Made by a program: the position numbers and the translations under genes. DNA of 64,000 nucleotides from Flavobacteriales bacterium (GTDB lineage Bacteria > Bacteroidota > Bacteroidia > Flavobacteriales_D > Crocinitomicaceae), in NCBI GenBank assembly GCA_947449575.1, contig CANFRV010000008.1:57344-121343 (forward strand). The letters are read 5' to 3'. Below are positions 19,621 through 27,976 of this stretch, piece after piece; position 1 is the first letter of the stretch; each line of letters opens with the position of its first letter. The notes beneath the pieces are model-generated. The model saw nothing but the letters and a program-made list of their open reading frames with translations. It did not search any database and was not told the origin of the DNA.

Positions 19621-20121
19621 ATGAAATTAACGTATAAAAGAGCTTCGCCTGCAGAAATTGAAAATGCCTTTATGATGTTTGGAAAAGCGGCTGAAAATTT
19701 AGCCGAAAAAAAAGTAGAACAGTGGCAATATTGGTTAAATCCTCCTATTGAAAAAATAACATGGGTACAAGATGGTTTTAAAAATAATGAATTTTATTTC
19801 ATTTACACTGACGATTCGACACTCGTTGGTATGTATCGCTTAATGCACGAAGATCTCCTTTATTGGGGAAAACAAGAAATAAAAGCGCGTTATATTCACT
19901 CTTTAGTCGTTTTGAAAGAATTTTCGGGGATGAATATCGGTGGTACAATTATTAAAAAGATAGAACAAGAAATGCGCATTGAACACATTCCCATACTGCG
20001 ACTTGATTGTGATGCTTCAAATGATAGATTGTGTCAATATTACATTGATTTAGGCTTCAAAAAAGTGGGAGAAAAACAGATGCCACTGTCGCTCAACAAT
20101 TTATATGAAAAGACTTTGTAA
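19621..20121 (+). CDS. GNAT-family N-acetyltransferase
   Basis: A 166-residue GNAT-fold protein. The acetyl-CoA binding region is around IHSLVVLKEFSGMNIGGTIIKKIEQEM (residues 95-121, a degenerate RxxGxG/A), and the C-terminal LRLDCDASNDRLCQYYIDLGFKKVGEK is typical of the family's last strands. Substrate unknown. It may be cotranscribed with the acyltransferase upstream. Confidence 0.82.
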   Translation: MKLTYKRASPAEIENAFMMFGKAAENLAEKKVEQWQYWLNPPIEKITWVQDGFKNNEFYFIYTDDSTLVGMYRLMHEDLLYWGKQEIKARYIHSLVVLKEFSGMNIGGTIIKKIEQEMRIEHIPILRLDCDASNDRLCQYYIDLGFKKVGEKQMPLSLNNLYEKTL

Positions 20122-20166
20122 CATGTAAAATGACCTGATTTTCACACAAGAATAAAGAACAAAAAA

Positions 20167-20571
20167 ATGAAGACAAAAACAATTAAACAAGCCATATCAT
20201 TCAACACGACTCCCATAAAAGTATATGAAATGCTGACCAATGCTGAGAAATATTCACAATTTGCAAAAACGAAAGTTGAAATTAATCCAGAAATTAATGG
20301 TGCATTTTCTGTATTTGATGGCTATTGTCATGGATATACAATCGAACTAATCGAAGGTGAAAAAATTGTTCAAGCATGGCATTTTGCAGAAGATGGATGG
20401 CCGGAAGATCACTTTTCGATATGTACCTTTTATTTTGAGTTAGAAAACAACAAAACGAAACTATATTTCGAGCAATCAGGTATTCCAGAACACAAAGCCA
20501 AAACCATATTTGATGGGTGGGAGAAGTATTACTGGAAACCAATGAAAGAGTATATTAAAGCTGCTAAATAA
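20167..20571 (+). CDS. SRPBCC/AHSA1-like domain protein
   Basis: A 134-residue START-like (Bet v1 fold) protein of the AHSA1 group. The N-terminal IKQAISFNTTPIKVYEMLTN, central FSVFDGYCHGYTIEL and the C-terminal long helix beginning FDGWEKYYWKPM are typical. These small proteins bind hydrophobic ligands or act as chaperone cofactors; the specific role is unknown. Confidence 0.8.
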   Translation: MKTKTIKQAISFNTTPIKVYEMLTNAEKYSQFAKTKVEINPEINGAFSVFDGYCHGYTIELIEGEKIVQAWHFAEDGWPEDHFSICTFYFELENNKTKLYFEQSGIPEHKAKTIFDGWEKYYWKPMKEYIKAAK

Positions 20572-20650
20572 GTTTCTATTAACTGATGAATCTCATAGTA
20601 ATACTTACAGATAAAGTATAATTTAGCAATTAAAAGCATTACTATCCCAA

Positions 20651-21409
20651 ATGACTAGACTCTGCAGGCAAAGCGCGATTATTATCCTGATAATTAGTAG
20701 TTTGTATTCTTGTGGAGTATACAGGCAAAATGTCGTTAACACACCTCACTTTACAGCGAAAAATCAAGCGCAAATCGCTGGATATTTAAGCTTTTCCGGG
20801 TATGACATCCAAACAAGTTACTCCGTCACAAATAAAATTGGATTGCTGGCCAATTATAGTACCTTAGGAACAAAACGAAAAGACTATTCTTCCACTAATT
20901 ATTCGATTGATAGACATTATTTTAGTGAATTTGGCTTGGGATATTATTCCCTAAAAGATGTTACTAAAATTCGTGAAGTTTTCATACTTGCTGGACAAGG
21001 AATGACTTCTAGATTTTCTACCGGTGGATCAAATGCGAGCAACATAAGCGCGACAACCACACCCTATTTCGAAAACAGTAATTCGTTAAATTATACGAGA
21101 TTCGTTCTACAAGCTGATTTCGGAAAAAGAGAAGAAAAAATAGAATATTCCTTTTCACCCCGCATATTTTTGATCAATTTCTATAATATAGAAGACAATA
21201 ACACATTGATAAACAGCATACAATCCAAAACTTTTCTTTGGTCAGATATTTCATTGACCGCCAAGTATTCTTTTTTAAAGTACTTTAAAATCAATGGACA
21301 GATTCATGTAACGCTGCCAATAACTGGATTTCATCAAGCATATTTTGATTCCTCTCCTTTCAATTTAAGTCTAGGTGTGCTTATGAATTTGCCCTTTCAC
21401 AAAGAATAA
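20651..21409 (+). CDS. Predicted lipoprotein, possible outer-membrane beta-barrel-like
   Basis: A 252-residue protein with a signal sequence ending in a lipobox (SLYSC, Cys near residue 21). The mature part contains alternating beta-like strands (GYLSFSGYDIQTSYSVTNKIG, SFLKYFKINGQIHVTLP) reminiscent of Bacteroidota outer-membrane barrel proteins. No enzyme motif is seen and the family is not recognised. Confidence 0.7.
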   Translation: MTRLCRQSAIIILIISSLYSCGVYRQNVVNTPHFTAKNQAQIAGYLSFSGYDIQTSYSVTNKIGLLANYSTLGTKRKDYSSTNYSIDRHYFSEFGLGYYSLKDVTKIREVFILAGQGMTSRFSTGGSNASNISATTTPYFENSNSLNYTRFVLQADFGKREEKIEYSFSPRIFLINFYNIEDNNTLINSIQSKTFLWSDISLTAKYSFLKYFKINGQIHVTLPITGFHQAYFDSSPFNLSLGVLMNLPFHKE

Positions 21410-21463
21410 GTAACGTTCCTATCGAATCAGGTACATTCGGAAAAATCAATTAACTTATTTAAT

Positions 21464-21471
21464 TACCTTTG
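21464..21471 (+). promoter_or_regulatory. Probable map promoter -7 box
   Basis: TACCTTTG matches TAnnTTTG and lies 35 bases before the map start codon at 21507 (14 before the upstream ATG at 21486). Confidence 0.5.
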
Positions 21472-21506
21472 CAGTAAAAAAACGAATGACTTTCTTTAAT
21501 CGAAAT

Positions 21507-22289
21507 ATGATTATATATAAAACACCCGCAGAAATTGAGGTAATGCGCGAGGCAGCTCAAATTGTAAGTCGCACATTAGGAATTATCGCCGCGGAAGTAA
21601 AACCAGGAATAACACCACTTTTTCTAGATAAAATAGCTGAAGAATACATTCGTTCACAAAATGCGGTGCCCGGATTTTTAGGTTTATACGGTTTTCCAAA
21701 TACACTTTGTATTTCCATCAATGAGCAAGTAGTTCATGGGATTCCTTCCAAAAGAATACTCAACGAAGGGGATATCATTTCAGTTGATTGCGGATCACTA
21801 TTCGAAGGTTTCTATGGAGATCACGCCTATACGTTCGAAGTAGGAGAAGTAACTCCAGAAATAAAAAAATTACTTCAAGTGACCAAAGAATGTTTGGATT
21901 TAGGAATTGAGCAAACAAAAGTAGGAAATAGGATCGAAGATATTGGCTGGGCTATTCAAACTCATGCTGAAAAAAACGGTTACGGAGTTGTTCGTGATTT
22001 AGTTGGGCATGGCTTAGGACGCGCTATGCATGAAGATCCTCAAGTTGCCAATTACGGAAGACGAGGTCGAGGAAAAAAAATTCAAGAAGGGTTGACAATC
22101 GCTATTGAACCTATGATTAATTTAGGCACGGAAAAAGTAATAACGCTTTCTGACGAATGGACCATCGTAACAGCAGATGGAAAACCGAGTGCTCATTTCG
22201 AGCATGATGTAGCAGTCGTTAATGGGAAACCTGAAGTACTTTCTACCTTTAAATATGTGGAAGAAGCATTGGCTAAAAAACAAAAATGA
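21507..22289 (+). CDS. map: Methionine aminopeptidase, type I
   Basis: Removes the N-terminal Met from nascent proteins using two metal ions. Translation gives 260 residues from the ATG at 21507, where the usual MIIYKTPAEIEVMREAA begins; an ATG 21 bases upstream would add a non-conserved leader. Metal ligands are visible in ISVDCGSLFEGFYGDHAYTF (two Asp), GHGLGRAMHEDPQV (His) and the C-terminal IEPMINLG and FEHDVAV (two Glu). It overlaps the next gene by 4 bases. Confidence 0.95.
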   Translation: MIIYKTPAEIEVMREAAQIVSRTLGIIAAEVKPGITPLFLDKIAEEYIRSQNAVPGFLGLYGFPNTLCISINEQVVHGIPSKRILNEGDIISVDCGSLFEGFYGDHAYTFEVGEVTPEIKKLLQVTKECLDLGIEQTKVGNRIEDIGWAIQTHAEKNGYGVVRDLVGHGLGRAMHEDPQVANYGRRGRGKKIQEGLTIAIEPMINLGTEKVITLSDEWTIVTADGKPSAHFEHDVAVVNGKPEVLSTFKYVEEALAKKQK

Positions 22290-22849
22290 CAAGAGAAGGG
22301 AAAACGGTCACATTAGCTGGATTAACCATTTCCATGTATGCATTGACAGGAATATTCCAATATCATACAGTTATATTTCCATTTCCATTGAATGAAATCA
22401 TATTTTTAATAGTTGCGATTTCATTCTGTCCGATACATTTCAAAGTCAAACCCTACACTTCTGTTCTCGCAATAATCGTCGGGGTATTAGCTATTTTTTC
22501 CAATGAATTTTATTGGCAGCTATTTTTGAACTCTGCAGAAATGACGAAATTATCAGAAGGAGTGATAACAGATCTTTTTAAAATAGCGTATCATCTTGGT
22601 TTAGCGCTTTGGATGATAGTAACAGCAGCAGAAAATAAATCGACTACCATCAGAGCCTTAGCCATTATCCCTATTTGTTTGCTACTAGCAGGTCTGCTTT
22701 TCAATCAACCTTTGATTGAATATGCGAGTATCCTTTTAATATTCATCTACTCGATCTTCCACGTAAAGCACTCCCCTAGCCTTTATCTGTGGATTTTATT
22801 GTTTATTTTAGAAAGCACAAAAGTTTGGTCTTTAGCTAGTTTGTATTAA
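22286..22849 (+). CDS. Multi-pass membrane protein, unknown function
   Basis: A 187-residue hydrophobic protein with about five or six TM helices and no recognised domain. Its ATG overlaps the map stop (ATGA), indicating translational coupling. The conserved chromosome continues into the tRNA cluster after it. Confidence 0.75.
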   Translation: MTREGKTVTLAGLTISMYALTGIFQYHTVIFPFPLNEIIFLIVAISFCPIHFKVKPYTSVLAIIVGVLAIFSNEFYWQLFLNSAEMTKLSEGVITDLFKIAYHLGLALWMIVTAAENKSTTIRALAIIPICLLLAGLLFNQPLIEYASILLIFIYSIFHVKHSPSLYLWILLFILESTKVWSLASLY

Positions 22850-22896
22850 AGTTAGCGGTAATTTTATTTTATTTTAATATTAATTACAAAAAAGCG

Positions 22897-22925
22897 TTGA
22901 AAAACGGATGCTTTTATTAATTTTG
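22897..22925 (+). promoter_or_regulatory. tRNA-Ser promoter
   Basis: TTG at 22897-22899, an 18-base spacer, then TAATTTTG at 22918-22925: a full Bacteroidota -33/-7 promoter 24 bases before the tRNA. Confidence 0.7.
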
Positions 22926-22948
22926 CACTTCGTTCTTTTAAGACGTCC

Positions 22949-23035
22949 GGAGGGATGGGTGAGTGGCTGAAACCACCAGTTTGCTAAACTGACGTACGGG
23001 TAACTGTACCGCGGGTTCGAATCCCGCTCTCTCCG
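22949..23035 (+). tRNA. tRNA-Ser (anticodon GCU)
   Basis: 87-nt cloverleaf with acceptor arms GGAGGGA / TCTCTCC, discriminator G, a long variable arm typical of class II tRNAs, T-arm GGGTTCGAATCCC, and loop TTGCTAA containing anticodon GCT. CCA is not encoded. Confidence 0.95.
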
Positions 23036-23053
23036 CATTATTTTCAAAAATGC

Positions 23054-23083
23054 TTGTATACTAAGAAAAAAAAGGTATCTTTG
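23054..23083 (+). promoter_or_regulatory. tRNA-Pro promoter
   Basis: TTG at 23054-23056, a 19-base spacer, and TATCTTTG at 23076-23083. A 7-bp hairpin (TCTAAGA-AACG-TCTTAGA, 23093-23110) lies in the leader before the tRNA. Confidence 0.7.
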
Positions 23084-23144
23084 CACTCGCTTTCTAAGAA
23101 ACGTCTTAGAGAAAAGCAATTAAAATGAAAACCGAAATTAAATT

Positions 23145-23219
23145 CGGGGTGTAGCGTAGCTCGGTTATCGCGCCTGGTTTGGGACCAGGAGGTCGCAGGT
23201 TCGAATCCTGCCACCCCGA
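23145..23219 (+). tRNA. tRNA-Pro (anticodon UGG)
   Basis: 75-nt cloverleaf with acceptor arms CGGGGTG / CACCCCG, anticodon stem CCTGG / CCAGG with loop TTTGGGA (anticodon TGG) and T-arm GGTTCGAATCC; discriminator A. Confidence 0.95.
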
Positions 23220-23222
23220 CTG

Positions 23223-23249
23223 AGGGAATGAGAAATCATTCCCTTTTTC
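23223..23249 (+). terminator. Hairpin between tRNA-Pro and tRNA-Arg
   Basis: Perfect 9-bp inverted repeat AGGGAATGA / TCATTCCCT with a GAAA loop followed by TTTT, directly after tRNA-Pro. It probably terminates that transcript or acts as a processing signal. Confidence 0.65.
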
Positions 23250-23272
23250 ATTTTAAAATTGACATCATAACA

Positions 23273-23346
23273 GGTTCCGTAGCTCAGCTGGATAGAGCAG
23301 CTCACTTCTAATGAGCAGGTCTTTGGTTCGAATCCAAACGGGATCA
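23273..23346 (+). tRNA. tRNA-Arg (anticodon UCU)
   Basis: 74-nt cloverleaf with acceptor arms GGTTCCG / CGGGATC (two G-U pairs), D-arm GCTC/GAGC, anticodon stem GCTCA / TGAGC with loop CTTCTAA (anticodon TCT) and T-arm TTGGTTCGAATCCAA. Confidence 0.93.
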
Positions 23347-23408
23347 CTAATGTAAGTATCGGTTAATGAAGCTTTCACTTTTTTAAATATTATTTTTACA
23401 AAAGTAGC

Positions 23409-23438
23409 TTGTAAATCAATAATTAATACTTACCTTTG
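23409..23438 (+). promoter_or_regulatory. tRNA-Asp promoter
   Basis: TTG at 23409-23411, a 19-base spacer and TACCTTTG at 23431-23438. The mature tRNA starts 110 bases later, so the precursor has a long, hairpin-rich leader (for example GTCATC-TAAA-GATGAC). Confidence 0.65.
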
Positions 23439-23548
23439 CAGCGCTTTAAACGTAAAGCATACACAATATTTCACTTTTAAAGTCATCTAAAGATGACACG
23501 AAAAGTTCGATTGTTTTCGAAAAGTCAATTTTTGACTTACAAAATATT

Positions 23549-23622
23549 GGTTCGGTAGTTCAGTTGGTTAGAATGCCGCCCTGTCACGGCGGAGGTCGCG
23601 GGTTCGAGTCCCGTCCGGACCG
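23549..23622 (+). tRNA. tRNA-Asp (anticodon GUC), integration target
   Basis: 74-nt cloverleaf with acceptor arms GGTTCGG / CCGGACC, anticodon stem CCGCC / GGCGG with loop CTGTCAC (anticodon GTC) and T-arm GGGTTCGAGTCCC. The gene is intact. Its 3' 17 bases recur with one mismatch at 63499-63515, marking it as the attachment site of the island that follows. Confidence 0.95.
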
Positions 23623-23624
23623 CA
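23608..23624 (+). repeat. Left attachment site (tRNA-Asp 3' end)
   Basis: GTCCCGTCCGGACCGCA, inside the T-arm and acceptor end of tRNA-Asp, matches 16 of 17 bases at 63499-63515 in the same orientation. This is the usual footprint of a tyrosine recombinase that restores the tRNA gene on integration. Confidence 0.7.
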
Positions 23625-23650
23625 AGTCTCGTATGGCTGCGGGAATCAGA

Positions 23651-23690
23651 AAAGCTCTGCAAGTATCAAATTTGCAGGGCTTTTTGTTTT
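23651..23690 (+). terminator. Terminator after tRNA-Asp
   Basis: GCTCTGCAA / TTGCAGGGC stem (one G-T pair) with a loop of about 9 bases, followed by TTTTTGTTTTTT. Confidence 0.8.
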
Positions 23691-23716
23691 TTATAACTAT
23701 TTTTTTAATGCGTTAG

Positions 23717-23744
23717 GGGGGTCAGAAGGGGGTCAGATTAAAAT
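23717..23744 (+). repeat. Left GGGGGTCAGA direct repeats, candidate recombinase arm sites
   Basis: Two units of GGGGGTCAGA (23718-23727 and 23729-23738) followed by TTAAAA. The same block, two units plus TTAAA with one mismatch, occurs at 63338-63364 beside the integrase, in the same orientation. G-runs are rare in this AT-rich DNA. Confidence 0.65.
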
Positions 23745-23855
23745 GATGTCCAGAAATTTTTACTGATTTTTTTCTTAAATATAATCAATTTATTATCTCT
23801 TTCCTCCTTTTTTTCTTAATTTTAAATCACTAGTAATCCTTTTCAATATTAATTT

Positions 23856-24887
23856 ATGAAAACTTTTGTCAAGCATGTTTATGATGTTGATATTATAAAT
23901 ATTTATCATTTACTAGATAATAAACTTTCTAATGACACTTCTGAAAAAGGAGCTGCAAAGAAAAAAGACTTTTTAGAAAGATTAAGTTATTCTATAAAAC
24001 AAATCATAGAGTCTGATAAAGGAAATGATGATCTAAAAGTGGTCGATTATGAATCTATACCTTCCTATGTTATTACACCCAAGAATAATTTTGATAATTA
24101 TATCTTTTGGTTAGGTCTTTTTTTACTTTCCAATCCTTCCTACAAAACAAATTTAATACTTGAATACCATCATAACCGATGGACTAATAAAATGAAATTC
24201 TTGAATAGTGTCGAATTTTACATATTAGATAGAATAAACAAAAATGATTTTATTAAAGATGAATTAGTACTTAAAACAGTATCTGAATGGCTATTATTTA
24301 AAAGATTAAATGTTGGTTATCTTTCTTCAAATACTGATAGTTCTAAAGATGACACAAAGAACAAAGCTAAAACAAACAAAAATTTAATTTTAATCAATAA
24401 AAACCATTACGAAACTGAAGATGCAAAATCTCCTGAAATGTGCGACGAAAGCATTTCTTCTTCAGAAAAAAATATCTCAGCATCAATTGTGTTTGCTGAC
24501 AAAGTTGGAGAAGTTTTATTATCTGTTTTAAGTGTGCGTTTGTATGATAAAAAGGACTTTAATAATCTTGAAGAACTACTTATAAATGGAAATTCAAAAG
24601 GAATTATTGCAATCTCGATTCCTCAATTAGATTTTGTATGCTTGTTCAAAGACTTAATTGATGCTGGTGGGTATATTTATATAGGAAATAAAAGAAAAGT
24701 TGCTAAATGGATATGTTCAAACTTTAAAACAGAAAATACACCAAATAATTCAAAAGGTGAATTTAAATTTAAAACAACTATCAATAGATTATCTACTAAA
24801 CACTATTTCTATGATAAATATTTCGTTGCTGATGTAAAGCAAAAAGTTGAAAATTTAAGAGTTGGGATAAAAGATGACAAAAAATAA
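23856..24887 (+). CDS. Hypothetical protein, first gene of the island
   Basis: A 343-residue soluble, Lys/Asn-rich protein with no signal peptide or TM segment. The middle (residues 165-205) is low-complexity Ser/Lys/Asp, separating two globular parts. The C-terminal part contains SIPQLDFVCLFKDLIDAGGYIYI and a basic end. Its position just inside the attachment site and upstream of the excisionase-like gene suggests a maintenance or mobility role, but I recognise no family. Confidence 0.75.
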   Translation: MKTFVKHVYDVDIINIYHLLDNKLSNDTSEKGAAKKKDFLERLSYSIKQIIESDKGNDDLKVVDYESIPSYVITPKNNFDNYIFWLGLFLLSNPSYKTNLILEYHHNRWTNKMKFLNSVEFYILDRINKNDFIKDELVLKTVSEWLLFKRLNVGYLSSNTDSSKDDTKNKAKTNKNLILINKNHYETEDAKSPEMCDESISSSEKNISASIVFADKVGEVLLSVLSVRLYDKKDFNNLEELLINGNSKGIIAISIPQLDFVCLFKDLIDAGGYIYIGNKRKVAKWICSNFKTENTPNNSKGEFKFKTTINRLSTKHYFYDKYFVADVKQKVENLRVGIKDDKK

Positions 24888-24968
24888 TTAAAAATAACAT
24901 TACATTAACTTACTTTAAAACAACACTTTAAATACTTTACTTTGTTCCGTACTATAAATTAATATGTT

Positions 24969-25319
24969 ATGGAATTAAGTAAAAATGATTTATTAGTTAC
25001 ATTGAAAGTAGGAGATTTTATTCAGCTAATCTCTGAAGAAGTAACTAATTGTTTAAAGAGAGTGACTCCAATGGAGATAGAAGCAAGAGAAAAGCCAGAC
25101 GAACCTGTAACTGAGTTAATATCTCGTGTGAAGGTCGCAGAGATGTTTGGCGTAAGCACCACTACAATTGATAAGTGGCGGAAGTTTAAATTCCTTCCTA
25201 AAGGAATAAAGCAGTGCTCTCGTGTATATTTTTTGAAGGCAGAAATTATTGAGCTTCTTAAAAGTAAACAACGTTTTATTCAAGTGGTGAGCAATAACCT
25301 TAAATCAGGTAGGTTATGA
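24969..25319 (+). CDS. Excisionase-like helix-turn-helix protein
   Basis: A 116-residue protein whose C-terminal half is a MerR/excisionase-type HTH: SRVKVAEMFGVSTTTIDKWRKFKFLPKGIK (residues 49-78), followed by the wing VYFLKAEIIELL. This arrangement is common in Bacteroidota mobile elements, where such proteins direct excision or regulate element genes. It overlaps the next gene by 4 bases. Confidence 0.82.
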   Translation: MELSKNDLLVTLKVGDFIQLISEEVTNCLKRVTPMEIEAREKPDEPVTELISRVKVAEMFGVSTTTIDKWRKFKFLPKGIKQCSRVYFLKAEIIELLKSKQRFIQVVSNNLKSGRL

Positions 25320-25816
25320 AGAATAATTTCGACCCAAGAGGTGAATATACTCGAGTATGCCCCTACTGCAGAGAAAGCTTTATTGCAAAACATTTAAGTC
25401 GGTTTTATTGTCCATATAAAAATGGCAGAAAGAACTACTGTAAGAAAAGGCAAAAAAGAATTATGGATAATGTTAGAAAATCTGGAGGGGTAATTCTAGA
25501 ACATGAAAAAAATCCAGTAAAAGTTTTTATTGCAGAGCCGATTATAGAAAAAAACAATATTGATGAACTTATAAAAGTGAGCCAAAAGGACATTAATTGC
25601 AAAATATTAAATGGCTTATTAGGTGAAAAAACACACGTTGAAATTTCTGAAGTTCAATTATTACAAAGTGGATTTGATGTAAAGTATTTTGATTCATTTG
25701 AAAGCACCAAATCAGGAGTTAGGGTCTTTTTATTAGACCGATATTGTTTTTTTAAAAATGCAAAAAATAATTTAATCTATATAACCTTAAAACAGAAATT
25801 TTATGGAACCAAATGA
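25316..25816 (+). CDS. Zinc-ribbon-like hypothetical protein
   Basis: A 166-residue protein with a basic, cysteine-rich N-terminus: CPYC near residue 16, FYCPYKNGRKNYCKKRQKR near 36-55. The spacing suggests one zinc ribbon that could bind nucleic acid. The rest is unrecognised. It overlaps both the HTH gene (4 bases) and the next small gene (14 bases), so the three form an operon. Confidence 0.7.
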   Translation: MKNNFDPRGEYTRVCPYCRESFIAKHLSRFYCPYKNGRKNYCKKRQKRIMDNVRKSGGVILEHEKNPVKVFIAEPIIEKNNIDELIKVSQKDINCKILNGLLGEKTHVEISEVQLLQSGFDVKYFDSFESTKSGVRVFLLDRYCFFKNAKNNLIYITLKQKFYGTK

Positions 25817-25970
25817 AATGTTTAACTTATTGAATGATATACCCATAGAGGGTCAAATAGTTAAGAAAAATAAAGCCATTATGCCTGCAATTTTAATTAG
25901 TATAGCAATTATATCTATTGGATATTTAGTTTATAAAAAACATCAGAGGAATGAATTAAAAAAAGAATAG
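25803..25970 (+). CDS. Small single-TM protein
   Basis: A 55-residue reading frame starting MEPNEMFNLLND, with one hydrophobic segment (residues 31-45, IMPAILISIAIISIGYLVY) and a lysine-rich tail. It overlaps the upstream zinc-ribbon gene by 14 bases, which supports real translation. Unknown function. Confidence 0.5.
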   Translation: MEPNEMFNLLNDIPIEGQIVKKNKAIMPAILISIAIISIGYLVYKKHQRNELKKE

Positions 25971-26380
25971 TTGAAGGATAGGTTGGGTGTATTTCAGTGA
26001 TTTATTTTTGGTAATTTAACGGGTTAAAATAACTCCTTTCTCAGAAACAGAAAGGGAAATTTCAATATTTCTCTTCTGTTTTGAAGTTTTTAGCCCATCA
26101 AAGCTAAAAGTTGCATTTGTTATTTGAACTTAAGTTTCTTTCTGTTTTAATAGCTAAAAATTATGGAAGTAAATCTATTTCAATTTAGTAGCTAATTATA
26201 CCTGATTTTAATGTATTTTTAAATAGTATATGATTCACTGTAATACATTAAACACTACATTTAGACAATTATTTGACAATTCTAAATGAAATCAACTCTA
26301 AAGATTGAAATTTGAGTTTTAGAATAGTATAAGATTGAGATATATCAATAATAGTTATAGTACATTTGAATTAAACCAAC
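25971..26380. other. Non-coding spacer before the restriction operon
   Basis: About 410 AT-rich bases without an ORF of note. It holds a weak hairpin (CTTTCTCAGAAACAGAAAG near 26036) and, at its end, TACATTTG (26361-26368), a TAnnTTTG-type -7 box 12 bases before hsdM. A TTG at 26335 is rather far (23 bases) for a -33 element. Confidence 0.4.
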
Positions 26381-27976
26381 ATGGCAAAACAACAAACAAA
26401 ATCAATGGAAGAAACCTTATGGGATTCTGCCAACAAGCTTAGAGGAACAGTAGAATCTTCAGAATACAAACACGTTGTAATAGCCTTGATTTTCTTGAAA
26501 TTCACAAGTGATAAATTTGAAGAAAGAAGAAAAGAACTAATTGCTGAAGGAAAAGACAAATACCTTGAAATGGCCGAGTTCTACAACATGAAAAATGTAT
26601 TCTTTTTATCTGAAGAATCTCGTTGGAGTTACATCATTGCCAATGCAAAACAAGACGATATTTCACTAAAGATTGATACCGCATTGCATACAGTAGAAAA
26701 AAACAATGCTTCATTAAAAGGTGCTTTGCCTGACAACTATTTCTCACGTCTAAACATGGATGTAAGTAAATTAGCAGCATTACTAGATACTATAAATAAC
26801 ATTGATACTCTAAAAGACAAACAGCAAGACATCGTTGGACGTGTATATGAATATTTCTTAAGTAAATTCGCTTTAGCCGAAGGAAAAGGTAAAGGTGAAT
26901 TCTATACTCCGAAAAGCATTGTAAACCTGATTGCAGAAATGATTGAACCATACAAAGGTGTAATCTATGACCCTGCTTGTGGTTCGGGTGGTATGTTTGT
27001 TCAATCAATGAAGTTTATTGAAGCACATCATGGAAGTACAAAAGATATTTCTATCTACGGACAAGAATATACGTCTACTACTTACAAATTAGCGAAAATG
27101 AATTTGGCGATTCGTGGAATTGCAGCTAATCTAGGAGCAGTTGCAGCTGATACCTTTGCCAAAGACCAACACCCAGACTTGAAAGCAGATTTCATTATGG
27201 CAAACCCTCCGTTTAACCAAAAAGATTGGAGAGCAAGCGATGAGTTAGTAGATGACCCACGTTGGAGAGGTTATGACGTCCCTCCTACTAGCAACGCTAA
27301 TTATGGTTGGATTTTAAACATGGCTTCTAAATTATCTGAAAATGGTGTGGCTGGATTTATCTTGGCAAATGGTGCTCTTTCTGGTGGCGGTGAAGAATAT
27401 AAAATTCGTAAGAAACTGATTGAAAATGGTCTAGTAGAAGCAATTGTTATTTTGCCTCAAAATATGTTTTATACAACTAACATCAGTGTAACACTTTGGA
27501 TTTTAAATAACAATAAAAAAGAACGAGTTGTAGAATTACCAGATGGTAAACGTTCGTATCGTAATCGAGAACATGAAATATTGTTTATGGATTTAAGAGA
27601 GATTGGAGAGCCTTTTGAAAAGAAATTCACGCAATTTTCTCAGGAACATATTCAGAAAATAGCTTCTACTTATCATAATTGGCAGTCTTCGACAAGCTCA
27701 GACTGCACGAGTACCTCAGACTGCAATGAAACAGAGTTTGAATACAAAGATGTGCCTGAATTTTGTTTTTCGGCTAGTTTAGATGTTGTGAAAGCGAAAG
27801 ATTATTCATTAGTACCTAGTAAATACATTGAATTTGTAAACCGAGATGAAAACATCGATTTTGAAGATAAGATGAATGCTTTAAAATTAGAAATTGGTGA
27901 CCTTTTGAAACAAGAAGAACAATCCAAAACAGATTTATTGAACGTATTTAAAGAATTGGGATATGGAATTGAGTGA
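26381..27976 (+). CDS. hsdM: Type I restriction-modification methyltransferase subunit
   Basis: N6-adenine methyltransferase subunit of a type I system, 531 residues. It shows the HsdM N-terminal domain (LWDSANKLRGTVESSEYKHVV), SAM-binding YDPACGSGGMFVQS near residue 198 and catalytic ADFIMANPPFNQ near 269. A short linker near residues 437-449 (QSSTSSDCTSTSDC) is encoded by repeated DNA and looks inserted. It overlaps the next gene by 14 bases. Cognate hsdS and hsdR lie downstream, separated by other genes. Confidence 0.95.
   Translation: MAKQQTKSMEETLWDSANKLRGTVESSEYKHVVIALIFLKFTSDKFEERRKELIAEGKDKYLEMAEFYNMKNVFFLSEESRWSYIIANAKQDDISLKIDTALHTVEKNNASLKGALPDNYFSRLNMDVSKLAALLDTINNIDTLKDKQQDIVGRVYEYFLSKFALAEGKGKGEFYTPKSIVNLIAEMIEPYKGVIYDPACGSGGMFVQSMKFIEAHHGSTKDISIYGQEYTSTTYKLAKMNLAIRGIAANLGAVAADTFAKDQHPDLKADFIMANPPFNQKDWRASDELVDDPRWRGYDVPPTSNANYGWILNMASKLSENGVAGFILANGALSGGGEEYKIRKKLIENGLVEAIVILPQNMFYTTNISVTLWILNNNKKERVVELPDGKRSYRNREHEILFMDLREIGEPFEKKFTQFSQEHIQKIASTYHNWQSSTSSDCTSTSDCNETEFEYKDVPEFCFSASLDVVKAKDYSLVPSKYIEFVNRDENIDFEDKMNALKLEIGDLLKQEEQSKTDLLNVFKELGYGIE

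Noticed and set aside
22949..23624. Four regularly spaced structured units, considered as a CRISPR array
   Set aside because: They are four different tRNA genes; no CRISPR repeats or cas genes were seen anywhere in the window.
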